Assembly: GCF_000238255.3 (NCBI RefSeq)
Contig: NZ_CP011039.1
Location: 979,001 to 1,043,000, forward strand
Direction: 5' to 3'
Source of the DNA: Pseudoalteromonas spongiae UST010723-006
GTDB lineage: Bacteria > Pseudomonadota > Gammaproteobacteria > Enterobacterales > Alteromonadaceae
Length of the DNA stretch: 64,000 nucleotides
The first letter of the stretch is position 1, and the number at the start of each line of letters is the position of its first letter. Below the pieces are notes generated by a model, which ran no database searches, was not told the DNA's origin, and saw nothing but the letters and a program-made list of their open reading frames with translations. Positions 7,628 to 18,096 of this stretch are shown here, in pieces. A program made the translations under genes and the position numbers.

Positions 7628-8722
7628 ATGGCGTTAGCTCAAATCATACCCCAACAATTTCAAGAGGTATACAACCCGTGTTTGATGCAGGAAAAGTACG
7701 TGGGTGAACTTAGTGAATTAAGAAAACAGGCAAGTTGGCTTAGTCATTTGGTTGATACCATGCCTGCGGGCGTCATTGTGCTTGATGGTAACGGCATGGT
7801 AGCAAAGGCCAATCAAATCGCAATTGATTTACTCGGAGAGCCGTTAGAAGGCGAGCGTTGGTTTACCATTATTCAGCGTTCTTTTGCGCCCAATGGTAGT
7901 GATGGTCACGAGGTAACGCTTCGTGATGGTCGATTAGTGAAACTTGATATTTCACCGCTCACACCTGAACCAGGTCAGTTAATTTTAATGACCGATCTTA
8001 CGCAAACACGCCAATTACAGTCACGTATTGCACATATGCAGCGTTTGAGTGCGCTTGGTAAAATGGTTGCATCCTTAGCACACCAAGTAAGAACCCCGTT
8101 ATCAGCGGCAATGCTATATGCCGCTAACCTGTCGTCAGAAAAATTAAACCCAACGGCGCGCAGCAATTTTCATGAAAAGTTGATGTCGCGTTTGCAAGAT
8201 TTAGAAAGCCAAGTAAACGATATGCTGTTATTTGCCAAAAGTGGTGAGCAACAAGTACTTGCACCTGTGTCTATGCAAGCTTTGCTAACGGATGTAACGC
8301 ATGCTTCAGAAGCAATGATTATGCGCCAACAATGCATTCTCGACCTTAAATTGCCTGAGCCTGATATTGAAATTATCGCTAATAAAGTTGCGCTGAGCAG
8401 TGCAATTAGCAATTTAGTGCACAATGCGGTGCAAGCTTGTGGCCAAGGTGGAAAAATTGAGTTAAGTGCAACGCGGTCTGAAAAATTCGCAGATCACGTC
8501 AAAATTTCGGTGAAAGATAACGGCACGGGGTTAAGTGAAACGGCTATCCAACAGATCTTTGAGCCGTTCTTCACCACTAAATCACACGGTACCGGGTTAG
8601 GTCTTGCCGTGGTTCAATCGGTTGCTAACAGCCATCAAGGGTTTGTAAAAGCAGGCAATAGTGAGCTTGGTGGGGCTGAGTTTAACTTGTACCTACCGAT
8701 TATCTCTAAAACAGCATGTTAG
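7628..8722 (+). CDS. flrB: Flagellar two-component sensor kinase FlrB (FleS)
   Basis: This soluble histidine kinase has 364 residues. A PAS-like segment spans about 40-125, the H-box SLAHQVRTPLSAA places the phosphorylated histidine at H152, and a HATPase domain follows with the N-box NLVHNAVQA, DNGTG and GTGLGLAVVQ motifs. No membrane segment is seen, as is usual for FlrB/FleS. It should phosphorylate FlrC, encoded directly downstream (the TAG of flrB overlaps the FlrC ribosome site region), to turn on class III flagellar genes. The gene for FlrA/FleQ, which usually precedes flrB, is not present; tag lies there instead. Confidence 0.93.
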   Translation: MALAQIIPQQFQEVYNPCLMQEKYVGELSELRKQASWLSHLVDTMPAGVIVLDGNGMVAKANQIAIDLLGEPLEGERWFTIIQRSFAPNGSDGHEVTLRDGRLVKLDISPLTPEPGQLILMTDLTQTRQLQSRIAHMQRLSALGKMVASLAHQVRTPLSAAMLYAANLSSEKLNPTARSNFHEKLMSRLQDLESQVNDMLLFAKSGEQQVLAPVSMQALLTDVTHASEAMIMRQQCILDLKLPEPDIEIIANKVALSSAISNLVHNAVQACGQGGKIELSATRSEKFADHVKISVKDNGTGLSETAIQQIFEPFFTTKSHGTGLGLAVVQSVANSHQGFVKAGNSELGGAEFNLYLPIISKTAC

Positions 8723-8730
8723 GAGTGATT

Positions 8731-10128
8731 ATGAACGATGCAAAAGTATTAGTCGTAGAAGATGATTCTGGTTTACGAGAAGCGTTAGTCGATACCCTAG
8801 CATTGGCTGATATTAATTGTGTTGAAGCCGACAGTGCCGAACAAGCAATTATTAAGCTTAAAGAAGGCGGTATTTCAATGGTGGTCAGTGACGTGCAAAT
8901 GGGCACTATGTCAGGTATCGATTTACTTAAAAGTATTAAGCTTAACTACCCTGATTTACCTGTGTTAATGATGACAGCTTACGCGACTATTGATGATGCG
9001 GTTGAAGCGATGCGCTTAGGAGCCATTGACTACATGGCGAAACCATTCGCACCAGAAGTGTTATTAAACATGGTAAGTCGTTATTTACCAGAAAAAGAAG
9101 CCATTAAAGATGGGCCAATTGTTGAAGACCCAGCTAGTAAAGCGCTGATGCAACTTGCAGAGAAAGTGGCGAAATCTGATGCATCCGTTATGGTGCTTGG
9201 GCCAAGTGGCTCAGGTAAAGAAGTGATGGCACGTTATATTCATGATAGTTCACCGCGTGCAGAGCAGAACTTTGTTGCGATTAACTGTGCGGCGATTCCT
9301 GAAAATATGCTAGAAGCCACTTTATTTGGCTATGAAAAAGGCGCGTTTACTGGCGCTATTCAAGCATGTCCTGGTAAGTTTGAACAAGCGCAAGGTGGCA
9401 CTATTTTACTCGATGAAATTACTGAGATGGATTTGAGCCTACAGGCGAAATTACTGCGTGTACTGCAAGAGCGTGAAGTGGAGCGTCTTGGCTCTCGCAA
9501 GACCATTAATTTAGATGTACGTGTGCTTGCAACGTCTAACCGCGACTTAAAAGAGGCGGTGGCGCAAGGCGTTTTTCGCGAAGATTTATATTATCGCCTT
9601 AATGTTTTTCCGCTCGAGTGGCTGCCACTTGCTGAGCGTCCAGGGGATATCGTCCCGTTGGCTGAGCATTTAATTCAGCGTCATAATAATGACATGCCGG
9701 TGCAGTTTGACGCACAAGCTAAAGAAAAATTACTTAGTTACAACTGGCCAGGTAATGTTCGCGAGCTTGAAAATGTTGTGCAGCGCGCACTGATTTTGCA
9801 AAGCCATAAAATGATTACCGCAGATGATATTTTCTTAGGCTCGGTAGCAAGCATGCAACCAACAAGCCTGTCGCCAAAGATACAGCTGACTTGTGAAGAA
9901 CCTGAGCAAGTAGCACCAGACGTCGCAACTGTGCAATCAACCCAAGTAGATGATGCTCAGGGTTATAAACAAGAGCTTAAAGATAAAGAAAACTCAATTA
10001 TCTTAGATATGCTTCGCGCGTGTGATGGCAAGCGTAAAGACGTTGCTGAGCGTCTTGGTATGAGCCCGCGAACACTACGTTATAAACTTGCAAAAATGCG
10101 TGAGATGGGAATTGAATTACCTGCATAA
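8731..10128 (+). CDS. flrC: Sigma54-dependent flagellar response regulator FlrC (FleR)
   Basis: From the ATG at 8731, preceded by TTAGGAG, the protein has 465 residues. The receiver domain has the acidic pocket ED-D and phospho-acceptor D54 in VVSDVQMG. The AAA+ domain has Walker A GPSGSGKE near 157-164 and the sigma54-contacting GAFTGA loop at 204-209, plus LDEITEMD and the R-finger region. A Fis-type helix-turn-helix (AERLGMSPRTLRYKLAKM) ends the protein. It activates sigma54 promoters of basal body and hook genes once phosphorylated by FlrB. The upstream in-frame ATG at 8716 overlaps flrB and lacks a good ribosome site. Confidence 0.95.
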   Translation: MNDAKVLVVEDDSGLREALVDTLALADINCVEADSAEQAIIKLKEGGISMVVSDVQMGTMSGIDLLKSIKLNYPDLPVLMMTAYATIDDAVEAMRLGAIDYMAKPFAPEVLLNMVSRYLPEKEAIKDGPIVEDPASKALMQLAEKVAKSDASVMVLGPSGSGKEVMARYIHDSSPRAEQNFVAINCAAIPENMLEATLFGYEKGAFTGAIQACPGKFEQAQGGTILLDEITEMDLSLQAKLLRVLQEREVERLGSRKTINLDVRVLATSNRDLKEAVAQGVFREDLYYRLNVFPLEWLPLAERPGDIVPLAEHLIQRHNNDMPVQFDAQAKEKLLSYNWPGNVRELENVVQRALILQSHKMITADDIFLGSVASMQPTSLSPKIQLTCEEPEQVAPDVATVQSTQVDDAQGYKQELKDKENSIILDMLRACDGKRKDVAERLGMSPRTLRYKLAKMREMGIELPA

Positions 10129-10174
10129 AAAATCATTGTACTGAGCACAACAGATACACCTACTTTTTAAATCG

Positions 10175-10198
10175 AGCCTCTGACTGGAGGCTTTATTT
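10175..10198 (+). terminator. Likely terminator after flrC
   Basis: AGCCTC and GAGGCT form a six-pair stem with a six-base loop, followed by TTATTT. It lies between flrC and the sigma54 promoter of fliE, so it separates the two transcription units. Confidence 0.6.
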
Positions 10199-10263
10199 CT
10201 GTCTAAACTTTATCAAAGTCAAAAAAATGCCATTATAAACTCTTGATTTTAAATGTTTTATTT

Positions 10264-10280
10264 TTGGCATCAAGCTTGCA
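10264..10280 (+). promoter_or_regulatory. Sigma54 promoter of the fliE operon
   Basis: TTGGCATCAAGCTTGCA has the GG-N10-GC spacing and close match to the sigma54 consensus. It lies 37 bases before the fliE ATG. Its natural activator is FlrC, encoded just upstream. Confidence 0.88.
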
Positions 10281-10316
10281 TTAATCGTATTAAGTCAATT
10301 TTTACGGTTTGTTAGT

Positions 10317-10649
10317 ATGAACATTTCACCAAACAATCTTTATCAAGAAATGCAGTCACTTGCGGTAGAAGCAAGTAACTTTTCTAAACCGAAACAGCCT
10401 ATAGAATCTATTCAAGGTAGCTCACAGGTTGAATTTAATAATCTATTAAAAGATGCGCTCGATACGGTTAACGGTTTACAGCAAGACTCTAAAGCGAAAG
10501 CAACGGCGTTAGAAATGGGTGACCGCAATGTGTCACTGGCTGAAGTAATGATCGCATCGCAAAAATCTTCGGTGGCGTTTGAAGCAACCGTTCAAGTGCG
10601 TAATAAGCTTATTGAAGCTTATAAAGACATTATGAACATGCCTGTATAA
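10317..10649 (+). CDS. fliE: Flagellar hook-basal body adaptor FliE
   Basis: A 110-residue protein ending in the FliE signature region: FNNLLKDALDTVN, then DRNVSLAEVMIASQKSSVAFEATVQVRNKLIEAYKDIMNM. FliE joins the MS ring to the proximal rod. It is the first gene of the long basal body operon, directly after a sigma54 promoter and before fliF. Confidence 0.95.
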   Translation: MNISPNNLYQEMQSLAVEASNFSKPKQPIESIQGSSQVEFNNLLKDALDTVNGLQQDSKAKATALEMGDRNVSLAEVMIASQKSSVAFEATVQVRNKLIEAYKDIMNMPV

Positions 10650-10668
10650 GAAATAGTGGAGTAGGGTT

Positions 10669-12381
10669 GTGGCTAATACATCAACAGATTTATCAACACT
10701 AGATGCTAACGACTTAGGTGTCGGCGATGTAGGTGGTGGTAATCAAGAACAAAAATCAGGGTTTCTTGGCAGCTTAAGTGGTGTTGATGTAATGCGCCAA
10801 GTCACGCTCATTATCGCACTAACAATTTGTGTCGCAATTGCCGTATTTATCATGATTTGGGCGAAAGAGCCTGATATGCGCCCTCTTGGCAAAATGCCAA
10901 TGGATGAACTGATCCAAACGCTTGAATTCTTAGACGCACAAAAAGTGGAATACAAGCTCGATGGCAATGTTGTTTCAGTACCGGTTGAAGCGTATCAAAA
11001 TATTAAGTTGTTGATGGCTAAAGAGGGTCTTGAGCAAGTACCTTCATCGGGCACCGAAATTTTAATGCAAGATATGGGCTTTGGCGTGAGTCAGCGTCTA
11101 GAGCGTGAGCGTTTAAAGCACTCACGTGAGCAGCAGCTTGCACGTACTATTGAAGAGCTTAGTAAAGTAGCGCGCGCTAAAGTTCTATTAGCGATTCCAA
11201 AAGAAAATGTCTTTGCTCGCCGAGAGAAAAAGCCAAGTGCAACGGTTGTATTAACGGTAAGACGCGGTCGTACACTTGACGGTGAAGAAGTTGATTCTGT
11301 TGTAGATATGGTCGCCTCTGCGGTACAAGGGTTAGAGCCTAGCCGAGTAACGGTAACAGACCAAAATGGTCGCTTACTTAACTCGGGCTCACAAAACTCA
11401 CTTACCGCGCGTTCGCGTAAAGAATATGAAATTGAACGTAAACGTGAACAAGAATACTTAGAAAAAATCGATTCAATTATGATCCCTGTTGTTGGTTTAG
11501 GTAACTATACTGCGCAGGTCGATCTAGTGATGGATTTCAGTTCAATAGAAGAAACGCAGAAGCGTTTTAACCCAGACTTACCTGCGGTACGCAGTGAAAT
11601 GACACGTGAAGACACCAACATTGGTGGCCTTGCGGTGGGCATTCCTGGTGCGTTAACTAATCAACCGCCAGTTAACTCGCAAATTCCAGAACAAACAGGC
11701 GATGAATCAGCACAAAACACATTGCCAAGTAGAAACAGTAAAGAAGCAACCCGTAATTATGAACTCGATACCACCATTTCACATAAGCGTCAGCAAACCG
11801 GTGTGATCCGTCGTATCAGTGTATCGGTTGCGGTGAACTACACAAACGGTGTAGCTGAAGGTGGCGAAGCGACACGCGATCCGCGTACTCAGCAAGAATT
11901 AGCGAACATTCGCCGTTTATTGCAAGGTGGCATCGGCTTTGATATGCAGCGTGGCGATGCGTTAGAAGTCGTGACGATTCCGTTTGTACAAGAAGAATTC
12001 AGTGAAGCGATTGAGCTACCAATTTGGGAGCAACCTTGGTTCTTCAAAGTAATCAGACTAGCTTTAGGTGCCTTGGTTATTATCGTGCTTATTCTTGCAG
12101 TAGTGCGTCCAATGTTACGCAAGTTGATTAATCCAGAAGACACGACAGAGGATTATGATGACGCAAGCCTATCAGCAGGTGTAGACTTAGGTGATGATAC
12201 CATTGATATGCTAAGTCAAGAATTTGACGAATCGGCAGTCGGCTTTAGCCCAGATGGTACGTTACAATTACCAGACTTACATGGTGATGAAGACTTACTG
12301 AAAGCAGTAAGAGCATTAGTGGCAAATGAGCCAGAACTTTCTTCTCAAGTAGTTAAAGCGTGGTTAACTGAAGATGACTGA
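10669..12381 (+). CDS. fliF: Flagellar MS-ring protein FliF
   Basis: The protein has 570 residues from a GTG start that follows GGAG. Helices at about 44-64 and 460-482 flank the periplasmic ring-building region, and the acidic C-terminal tail that binds FliG (LPDLHGDEDLLKAVRALVANEP...) is intact. FliF forms the MS ring on which the motor and export gate assemble. The last bases overlap the fliG start, indicating translational coupling. Confidence 0.96.
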   Translation: MANTSTDLSTLDANDLGVGDVGGGNQEQKSGFLGSLSGVDVMRQVTLIIALTICVAIAVFIMIWAKEPDMRPLGKMPMDELIQTLEFLDAQKVEYKLDGNVVSVPVEAYQNIKLLMAKEGLEQVPSSGTEILMQDMGFGVSQRLERERLKHSREQQLARTIEELSKVARAKVLLAIPKENVFARREKKPSATVVLTVRRGRTLDGEEVDSVVDMVASAVQGLEPSRVTVTDQNGRLLNSGSQNSLTARSRKEYEIERKREQEYLEKIDSIMIPVVGLGNYTAQVDLVMDFSSIEETQKRFNPDLPAVRSEMTREDTNIGGLAVGIPGALTNQPPVNSQIPEQTGDESAQNTLPSRNSKEATRNYELDTTISHKRQQTGVIRRISVSVAVNYTNGVAEGGEATRDPRTQQELANIRRLLQGGIGFDMQRGDALEVVTIPFVQEEFSEAIELPIWEQPWFFKVIRLALGALVIIVLILAVVRPMLRKLINPEDTTEDYDDASLSAGVDLGDDTIDMLSQEFDESAVGFSPDGTLQLPDLHGDEDLLKAVRALVANEPELSSQVVKAWLTEDD

Positions 12382-13426
12382 TCAAGATACGCAAGTAGCA
12401 GAACAAACAACAAGTAGCGGCTTTGACGTAGATAAACTTGATGGTGTAGAAAAAGCATCGATTTTATTACTGAGTTTATCTGAAGAAGATGCCGCACAGA
12501 TTTTAAAGCACTTAGAACCAAAGCAAGTACAAAAAGTAGGTATGGCGATGGCGGGCTTGGATGATTTAAGCCAAGACAAAATTGCCGCAGTACACAAGCT
12601 GTTTATCGACCAAATCCAAAGCTTTAGTACTATTGGTTTCCAATCTGAAGACTTTATCAAGAAAGCGCTTACCGCAGCGCTCGGTGAAGAAAAAGCAGCG
12701 AACCTAATTGACCAAATTATCATGGGCTCAGGTGCGAAAGGGCTTGATTCACTGAAATGGATGGACTCAAAACAAGTAGCGAATATTATTCGTAATGAGC
12801 ACCCGCAGATCCAAACCATTGTTTTGGCTTATTTAGAGCCAGAACAATCTGCTGAAATTATTAATCAATTCCCTGAAAAAGTGCGTCTTGATTTAACCAT
12901 GCGTATTGCCAATCTTGAAGAAGTGCAACCTGCCGCACTGCAAGAATTGAATGAAATTATGGAAAAACAATTTGCAGGTCAGGCTGGTGCGCAAGCTGCT
13001 AAAATGGGTGGCTTAAAAGCAGCGGCAGATATTATGAACTACCTAGATACCAATGTTGAAGGGCAGTTGATGGATTCAATTCGTGAACATGACGAAGAAA
13101 TGTCGCAGCAAATTCAAGACTTGATGTTTGTATTTGATAACTTAATTGACGTCGATGACCGTGGTATTCAGGCGATTCTACGTGAAGTACAGCAAGATGT
13201 ACTAATGAAAGCAATTAAGGGCACAGACGAAGGGCTTAAAGATAAGATCCTTAAGAATATGTCTAAACGTGCGGCTGAAATGATGGCTGATGACCTTGAA
13301 GCAATGGGTCCAGTTCGCATTAGTGAAGTAGAAGCGGCACAAAAAGAAATTCTGAGCATAGCACGACGCTTGGCTGATTCAGGCGAAATTATGCTTGGCG
13401 GCGGCGGTGGTGAGGAGTTCCTCTAA
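12374..13426 (+). CDS. fliG: Flagellar motor switch protein FliG
   Basis: This 350-residue C-ring protein shows the FliG order: an N-terminal FliF-binding region (LDGVEKASILLLSLSEEDAAQILKHL), the EHPQIQTIVLAYL segment with the middle-domain motif, and a C-terminal torque domain with charged residues (FVFDNLIDVDDRGIQAILREV). It transmits force from stators and switches direction with FliM/FliN. The start codon overlaps fliF by eight bases. Confidence 0.96.
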   Translation: MTDQDTQVAEQTTSSGFDVDKLDGVEKASILLLSLSEEDAAQILKHLEPKQVQKVGMAMAGLDDLSQDKIAAVHKLFIDQIQSFSTIGFQSEDFIKKALTAALGEEKAANLIDQIIMGSGAKGLDSLKWMDSKQVANIIRNEHPQIQTIVLAYLEPEQSAEIINQFPEKVRLDLTMRIANLEEVQPAALQELNEIMEKQFAGQAGAQAAKMGGLKAAADIMNYLDTNVEGQLMDSIREHDEEMSQQIQDLMFVFDNLIDVDDRGIQAILREVQQDVLMKAIKGTDEGLKDKILKNMSKRAAEMMADDLEAMGPVRISEVEAAQKEILSIARRLADSGEIMLGGGGGEEFL

Positions 13427-13429
13427 TTT

Positions 13430-14260
13430 ATGAAATTAGGCAAGTACCGCTCAGGGCATAAAATCGAAAATGCTGAGGCGATAGAAACGCTGCTTGAGAA
13501 TTGGCCGATCCCGGATGTTAAGGATGAAAGACGCAATCTAAGAGGCCGCTCAACGGCAATGGGCAAGTCGCTAGAAGAGCTCTATCAGAAAAAACAAGCC
13601 GAACAAGAACCCGAGCCAGAAGAAGAGTTTACGCCACTAAGCATTCAAGAAATTGAACAAATTCGACAAGAGGCGTACCAAGAGGGACACGCTGAGGGCA
13701 AAGAAGCTGGCTATCAGGAAGGTTTTGAACAAGGTAAGTTAGAAGGTGCGCAAAAAGGCTATGAAGAAGGTTTAGAGCAAGGTAAAGAAGAAGGACTTGA
13801 GCTGGCAAAACCTGAAGTCGAAGAGAAAATCGCGCAACTTACCAAGCTGTTAGATGAAATAGCCACGCCCTTTGAGCAAGTGAGTGACGAAGTTGAAAAG
13901 CAAGTTGTGATTTTAGCATCTGAGCTGGCGAAAGCGGTAGTTCATGGCGAACTTAGCATTAATGAAAAAGCTATTTTCAGCGCCATGAAAGTGGCAACTG
14001 ATGCATTAAAAGGTCAACACCGTGCCCTTGAAGTGTTATTGAATCCAGAAGATTTTGAATTGGTACAACAAGCCATCCCAGCCGGACAACTCGCCGATAG
14101 AAATTGGAAGCTAGTTGTTGAGCCGAGTATTACTAAAGGTGGCCTCCATATCAATTCTGACAATTCATCAATTGATTACTCGGTAGAATTGCGCCTTAAA
14201 GAAATACTGGAGAGCTTTTTGCAAGAAGCAGGTATCGATAGTCAAAAACACGACGGTTAA
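13430..14260 (+). CDS. fliH: Flagellar export apparatus protein FliH
   Basis: This 276-residue FliH regulates the FliI ATPase and ties it to the C ring. The middle has the family's run of glycines at four-residue spacing ([18 protein letters not shown] and onward), which favours tight helix packing. The C-terminal domain (about 150-265) carries the V-type ATPase stalk-like pattern ending in the [16 protein letters not shown] segment. It lies between fliG and fliI with only a few bases on each side. Confidence 0.93.
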   Translation: MKLGKYRSGHKIENAEAIETLLENWPIPDVKDERRNLRGRSTAMGKSLEELYQKKQAEQEPEPEEEFTPLSIQEIEQIRQEAYQEGHAEGKEAGYQEGFEQGKLEGAQKGYEEGLEQGKEEGLELAKPEVEEKIAQLTKLLDEIATPFEQVSDEVEKQVVILASELAKAVVHGELSINEKAIFSAMKVATDALKGQHRALEVLLNPEDFELVQQAIPAGQLADRNWKLVVEPSITKGGLHINSDNSSIDYSVELRLKEILESFLQEAGIDSQKHDG

Positions 14261-14262
14261 TT

Positions 14263-15588
14263 ATGAGCCAAGGGCTTGCACAGCGTCTTGCTAGTTACCA
14301 ATCAAAAATTAAAACTCACCGCCCAGCAGTTGCCGGCAGTTTAAAGCGTGTTGTTGGGCTTACGCTTGAAGCCGAAGGACTAAAAGCACCAGTTGGTAGC
14401 AGTTGTCAAATTGAAACCCAGCAGGGCTTAGTCGATGCTGAGGTAGTAGGCTTTAGCGGCGAGACTCTCTACTTGATGCCAAACGATGCCATTTCGGGTG
14501 TATTACCTGGGGCGCGTGTTATCCCTCAACAATCAGATGTGGGTTTACCTGTGGGTATGGGGCTGTTAGGTCGCGTTGTTGATGGATTAGGGCGACCGCT
14601 TGATGGACTTGGCCCTGTAAAAGCAGAAGCTAAATTAAAATTCGCAGCAAAACCGATTAACCCATTAGCCAGACGCCCGATTAAACAACCGATGGACGTC
14701 GGTGTTCGTGCCATTAATTCTGTACTTACCGTAGGTCAAGGCCAGCGTATGGGCTTATTTGCGGGCAGTGGTGTGGGTAAATCAGTATTACTTGGCATGA
14801 TGACTCGAGGTACTAATGCCGATGTGATTGTGGTTGGTTTAGTCGGTGAGCGTGGTCGCGAAGTTAAAGAATTTATTGAAGAAATCTTAGGCGCAGAAGG
14901 GCGAGCACGTTCAGTGGTAGTCGCGGCTCCTGCGGATGCATCACCGCTGATGCGTTTAAAAGGCTGTGAAACCGCCGTAACGATTGCTGAATATTTTCGT
15001 GATCAGGGGTTAAACGTACTGTTGCTGCTGGATTCAGTAACTCGTTATGCCATGGCGCAGCGCGAAATTGCGCTAGCGGTAGGCGAACCTCCTGCAACTA
15101 AAGGTTACCCACCTTCTGTGTTTGCAAAACTTCCCGCCTTGGTTGAACGCGCGGGTAATGGTGGCGAAGGGCAAGGCAGCATTACGGCGTTTTTTACCGT
15201 GTTATCCGAAGGGGATGATATGCAAGACCCCATCGCTGATGCAGCCCGTGCGATTCTTGATGGGCACATAGTATTATCCCGCGAACTGGCCGATTCAGGG
15301 CACTATCCCGCGATTGATATTGAAAAGTCGATTAGTCGTGTTATGCCGCAAGTTATTAGCGAAGCACATTTGCAGCAAGCGCGCGTGTTAAAACAAATCT
15401 ACTCACTTTACCAACAGAATAAAGATCTTATTACGCTGGGTGCTTATCAAAAAGGCAGCGACCCTATGCTTGATAAAACTATCGAAATGATGCCGGGTAT
15501 AAACCACTTCTTACAACAAGGCATGACAGATGTTATTCCTTATGATGAAGGGTTAACTAGCTTGGCTCGTATTCTAGGACAAGGCTAA
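14263..15588 (+). CDS. fliI: Flagellum-specific ATPase FliI
   Basis: A 441-residue F1-beta-like ATPase of the flagellar type III export machine. Visible signatures are the Walker A loop [15 protein letters not shown], the [15 protein letters not shown] segment, [17 protein letters not shown] (Walker B) and [18 protein letters not shown]. Its stop overlaps the fliJ start (TAATG), so the two are translationally coupled. Confidence 0.97.
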   Translation: MSQGLAQRLASYQSKIKTHRPAVAGSLKRVVGLTLEAEGLKAPVGSSCQIETQQGLVDAEVVGFSGETLYLMPNDAISGVLPGARVIPQQSDVGLPVGMGLLGRVVDGLGRPLDGLGPVKAEAKLKFAAKPINPLARRPIKQPMDVGVRAINSVLTVGQGQRMGLFAGSGVGKSVLLGMMTRGTNADVIVVGLVGERGREVKEFIEEILGAEGRARSVVVAAPADASPLMRLKGCETAVTIAEYFRDQGLNVLLLLDSVTRYAMAQREIALAVGEPPATKGYPPSVFAKLPALVERAGNGGEGQGSITAFFTVLSEGDDMQDPIADAARAILDGHIVLSRELADSGHYPAIDIEKSISRVMPQVISEAHLQQARVLKQIYSLYQQNKDLITLGAYQKGSDPMLDKTIEMMPGINHFLQQGMTDVIPYDEGLTSLARILGQG

Positions 15589-16037
15589 TGGCGCGTGACC
15601 AACTAGCATTATTAATAAAGCTTGAATCTGACAAAGAAGAAAAACTGCGTCTCGATTTTGTTGGTGCGCAGCAGCACCTTGCTAATTTGCAGCGTCAATT
15701 AACGGGTATCGAGTCGTTTCGCTCAGACTATTTAGCTCAATTACAAAGTCGTGCTGCGCAAGGTGTTGGCGGTAGCTATTATAATCAGTTTCAGCAATTT
15801 ATCGGTAAGTTAGATGATGCGTTAAAGCAACAACTAAACGCGATTAATACGGCAAACAAGGTGTTAAAACAGCGTGAGTCGCTGTGGTTAGCGCAAAAAG
15901 CAAAATTAGAAGCAATCCAAAAACTCAAACAGCGCAAATTAGATAAACAGCAAGCTGCGTTGGCAAAGGCAGAGCAAAAGCAGCTTGACGAGTTTGCTAC
16001 CAATATATTTGTACGAAATCGAAAAACACTGGCTTAA
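15588..16037 (+). CDS. fliJ: Flagellar export chaperone FliJ
   Basis: A 149-residue, almost wholly coiled-coil protein rich in Lys, Gln and Leu, with the size and place of FliJ. FliJ acts as the central stalk of the FliI ATPase and cycles export chaperones. Sequence identity in this family is low, so the call leans on position directly after fliI, the coiled-coil and the typical length. Confidence 0.9.
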   Translation: MARDQLALLIKLESDKEEKLRLDFVGAQQHLANLQRQLTGIESFRSDYLAQLQSRAAQGVGGSYYNQFQQFIGKLDDALKQQLNAINTANKVLKQRESLWLAQKAKLEAIQKLKQRKLDKQQAALAKAEQKQLDEFATNIFVRNRKTLA

Positions 16038-16100
16038 TTTTTGCTTAATTTTTAGCAAGGCATTAAAAGCGGCAATCTTTAGTTAAAGAAGAAGTGTGTT

Positions 16101-18023
16101 ATGGCAACGATAAATTCGCAGTTAAGCATTACAAATGTTGGATTAGACTCCACGGCAACAACGAGTGAAAGCGAAAATAAAAGCGGTTTTTTAGCTGTTT
16201 TTGAATCTGTGCAAAATGAAGTGCAGGGCAAACATGCATCCGCCGATGAAGAGCAAAATAGTCGTGATGATAGTCAATTGTCGGACGAAAATGATACACC
16301 CAAGCAAATAGACGATTCAGATAATGTCACTGATGAAGGTGAACAAACTGAATCTGCCGTTGCCAATATCGATGAGTCGCATACGCAAGATGATATGTCA
16401 GTGACTCGCTCATCCGAATGTAAACAGCTCGATGATAGTGCGAATACTAGCAAAGGGGATTCTGAATCAACCCCAGTAAAATCAATGCCAGTTGAAGAAA
16501 CTAAACAGGCAGATACTCAACAAGCACAAACTGAACAAACACAAAAAGCAACAAGCAACGATAGTAATGCAGCTACCTCACTGCTTGAACAACTAACTAA
16601 AAGTAAGTCTTTTGATGTGAGTATTTCGAAAGGCAGTGAAAGTACAGAGCAAGCACAAAGTGTAAAAGCGTCGGTCGATAGTGACAGTGCCGCCGAAAGC
16701 GATTCGGTGAAAGACGGTGCAACTAAGGTCAATCTCGCTCAAAACTTAGTGTCGCTTGATAATGAATTTGCCAAATTAGACAAAGAAGGCCTTGAAACAC
16801 TTAAGCAATTTTTTACACAGCTCGATAAAGAAAGCGAAATACCACAGGGGCTTTCTAAACACGATCTCCGCTTAGTTATGGAGAAGTTAAACGTGGCAAT
16901 TGCAAAAGCTGAGTCAAAAGCAAAAGAGCAGCCTGTCACTTTGCAATCAGTACTTACTGCACAATCAGCTAAGTCAAATACCGCGCAACAAGCGGTTGAA
17001 CAAAATGCCACACCGGATGACCTTGTAACGGAAAGTGATAACGACCAAGCACAATTGCAAAGTACGTTAGCGTCACGTCCTCTTGGTGAGACTGTAGCTG
17101 TGGCAAATAAACAACAAACCATTACACGTCCAGATACACAAGTCCCACATAATGTGACTGCGGTTGCTAAAGCGGTGGCACAAGAGCAAAACGTTGATCT
17201 CGACGTACAGAAAGCTACCGTAGAGCTAATTAATCAACAGGCAACAAAACCAGCGCCTGCAAGTGTTGTGTCGTTGAGTAGTCAAGCTGCGGAAAAATTA
17301 CAAGCGAGCAATGAGCAAACCAGCAGCGCTAAACAAAGTAATGTTAAGGTTGATACAACTCAGCTGGTGGATGAGCCAAATCTTGAGACAGAGGCAAGCA
17401 CAGAGCAACCGCAAAGTTTTGCAAAATTGCTTAATAGTTTAAAAACAAATGCGAATACACCAGTGCTATCGCAATTAGTCTCGCACATTCAAGCGAGTCA
17501 ACTACAGCAGGCTGAAGTAAGCGAAATCAACCAGCAGCACTTAGCGATGCAAACTGCACAAATGATCCAAAACACAAAAAAAACCACAGTTAGTGCTGAG
17601 CAAGCATTGCAACAACCGGTCAATATTGCCAAAAGTGATGCAGCTAAAGCATTATTTAATAAAGCAAATATGCTACTAAACTTAAACTTGAAAGAAGCCG
17701 AAATTAGATTAGACCCACCAGAATTAGGTTCGATGCAAATTCGCATTCGTTCTGATGCCGAACAAGCACAAATAAACTTTGTAGTGCAAAGTCAGCAAGC
17801 GAAAGATGTACTTGAACAATCAATGGGGCGACTAAAAGAAATGCTTGCCGAACAGGGCATTAATTTAGGTGAAAGTAGTGTATCTGAACAAGGGCAAGGT
17901 GATCAGCAAATGGCCGAGCAGTCGGGTCATTCGTCGAGCTCAGAGCGTGAGCACGAGCCTGTTAGTAATGTAAGTGAACAAATTGTCAGCAAACAGCAAG
18001 ATGGAATCGATTTTTACGCATAA
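16101..18023 (+). CDS. fliK: Flagellar hook-length control protein FliK
   Basis: The protein has 640 residues. A long, low-complexity, Ser/Gln/Asp/Ala-rich N-terminal part acts as the molecular ruler in this family. The conserved C-terminal hook domain spans about 545-620 and includes LNLKEAEIRLDPPELGSMQIRI and the following AQINFVVQSQQAKDVLEQSM stretch. It switches export specificity from hook to filament through FlhB. A second, different FliK-like protein is encoded at 38169-40358. Confidence 0.93.
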   Translation: MATINSQLSITNVGLDSTATTSESENKSGFLAVFESVQNEVQGKHASADEEQNSRDDSQLSDENDTPKQIDDSDNVTDEGEQTESAVANIDESHTQDDMSVTRSSECKQLDDSANTSKGDSESTPVKSMPVEETKQADTQQAQTEQTQKATSNDSNAATSLLEQLTKSKSFDVSISKGSESTEQAQSVKASVDSDSAAESDSVKDGATKVNLAQNLVSLDNEFAKLDKEGLETLKQFFTQLDKESEIPQGLSKHDLRLVMEKLNVAIAKAESKAKEQPVTLQSVLTAQSAKSNTAQQAVEQNATPDDLVTESDNDQAQLQSTLASRPLGETVAVANKQQTITRPDTQVPHNVTAVAKAVAQEQNVDLDVQKATVELINQQATKPAPASVVSLSSQAAEKLQASNEQTSSAKQSNVKVDTTQLVDEPNLETEASTEQPQSFAKLLNSLKTNANTPVLSQLVSHIQASQLQQAEVSEINQQHLAMQTAQMIQNTKKTTVSAEQALQQPVNIAKSDAAKALFNKANMLLNLNLKEAEIRLDPPELGSMQIRIRSDAEQAQINFVVQSQQAKDVLEQSMGRLKEMLAEQGINLGESSVSEQGQGDQQMAEQSGHSSSSEREHEPVSNVSEQIVSKQQDGIDFYA

Positions 18024-18096
18024 CACTAATTGCTATTAAACGGAAATAAACGCACTATTATATAAAATAATAAATAGCAGCTACGGAAACGTCACA

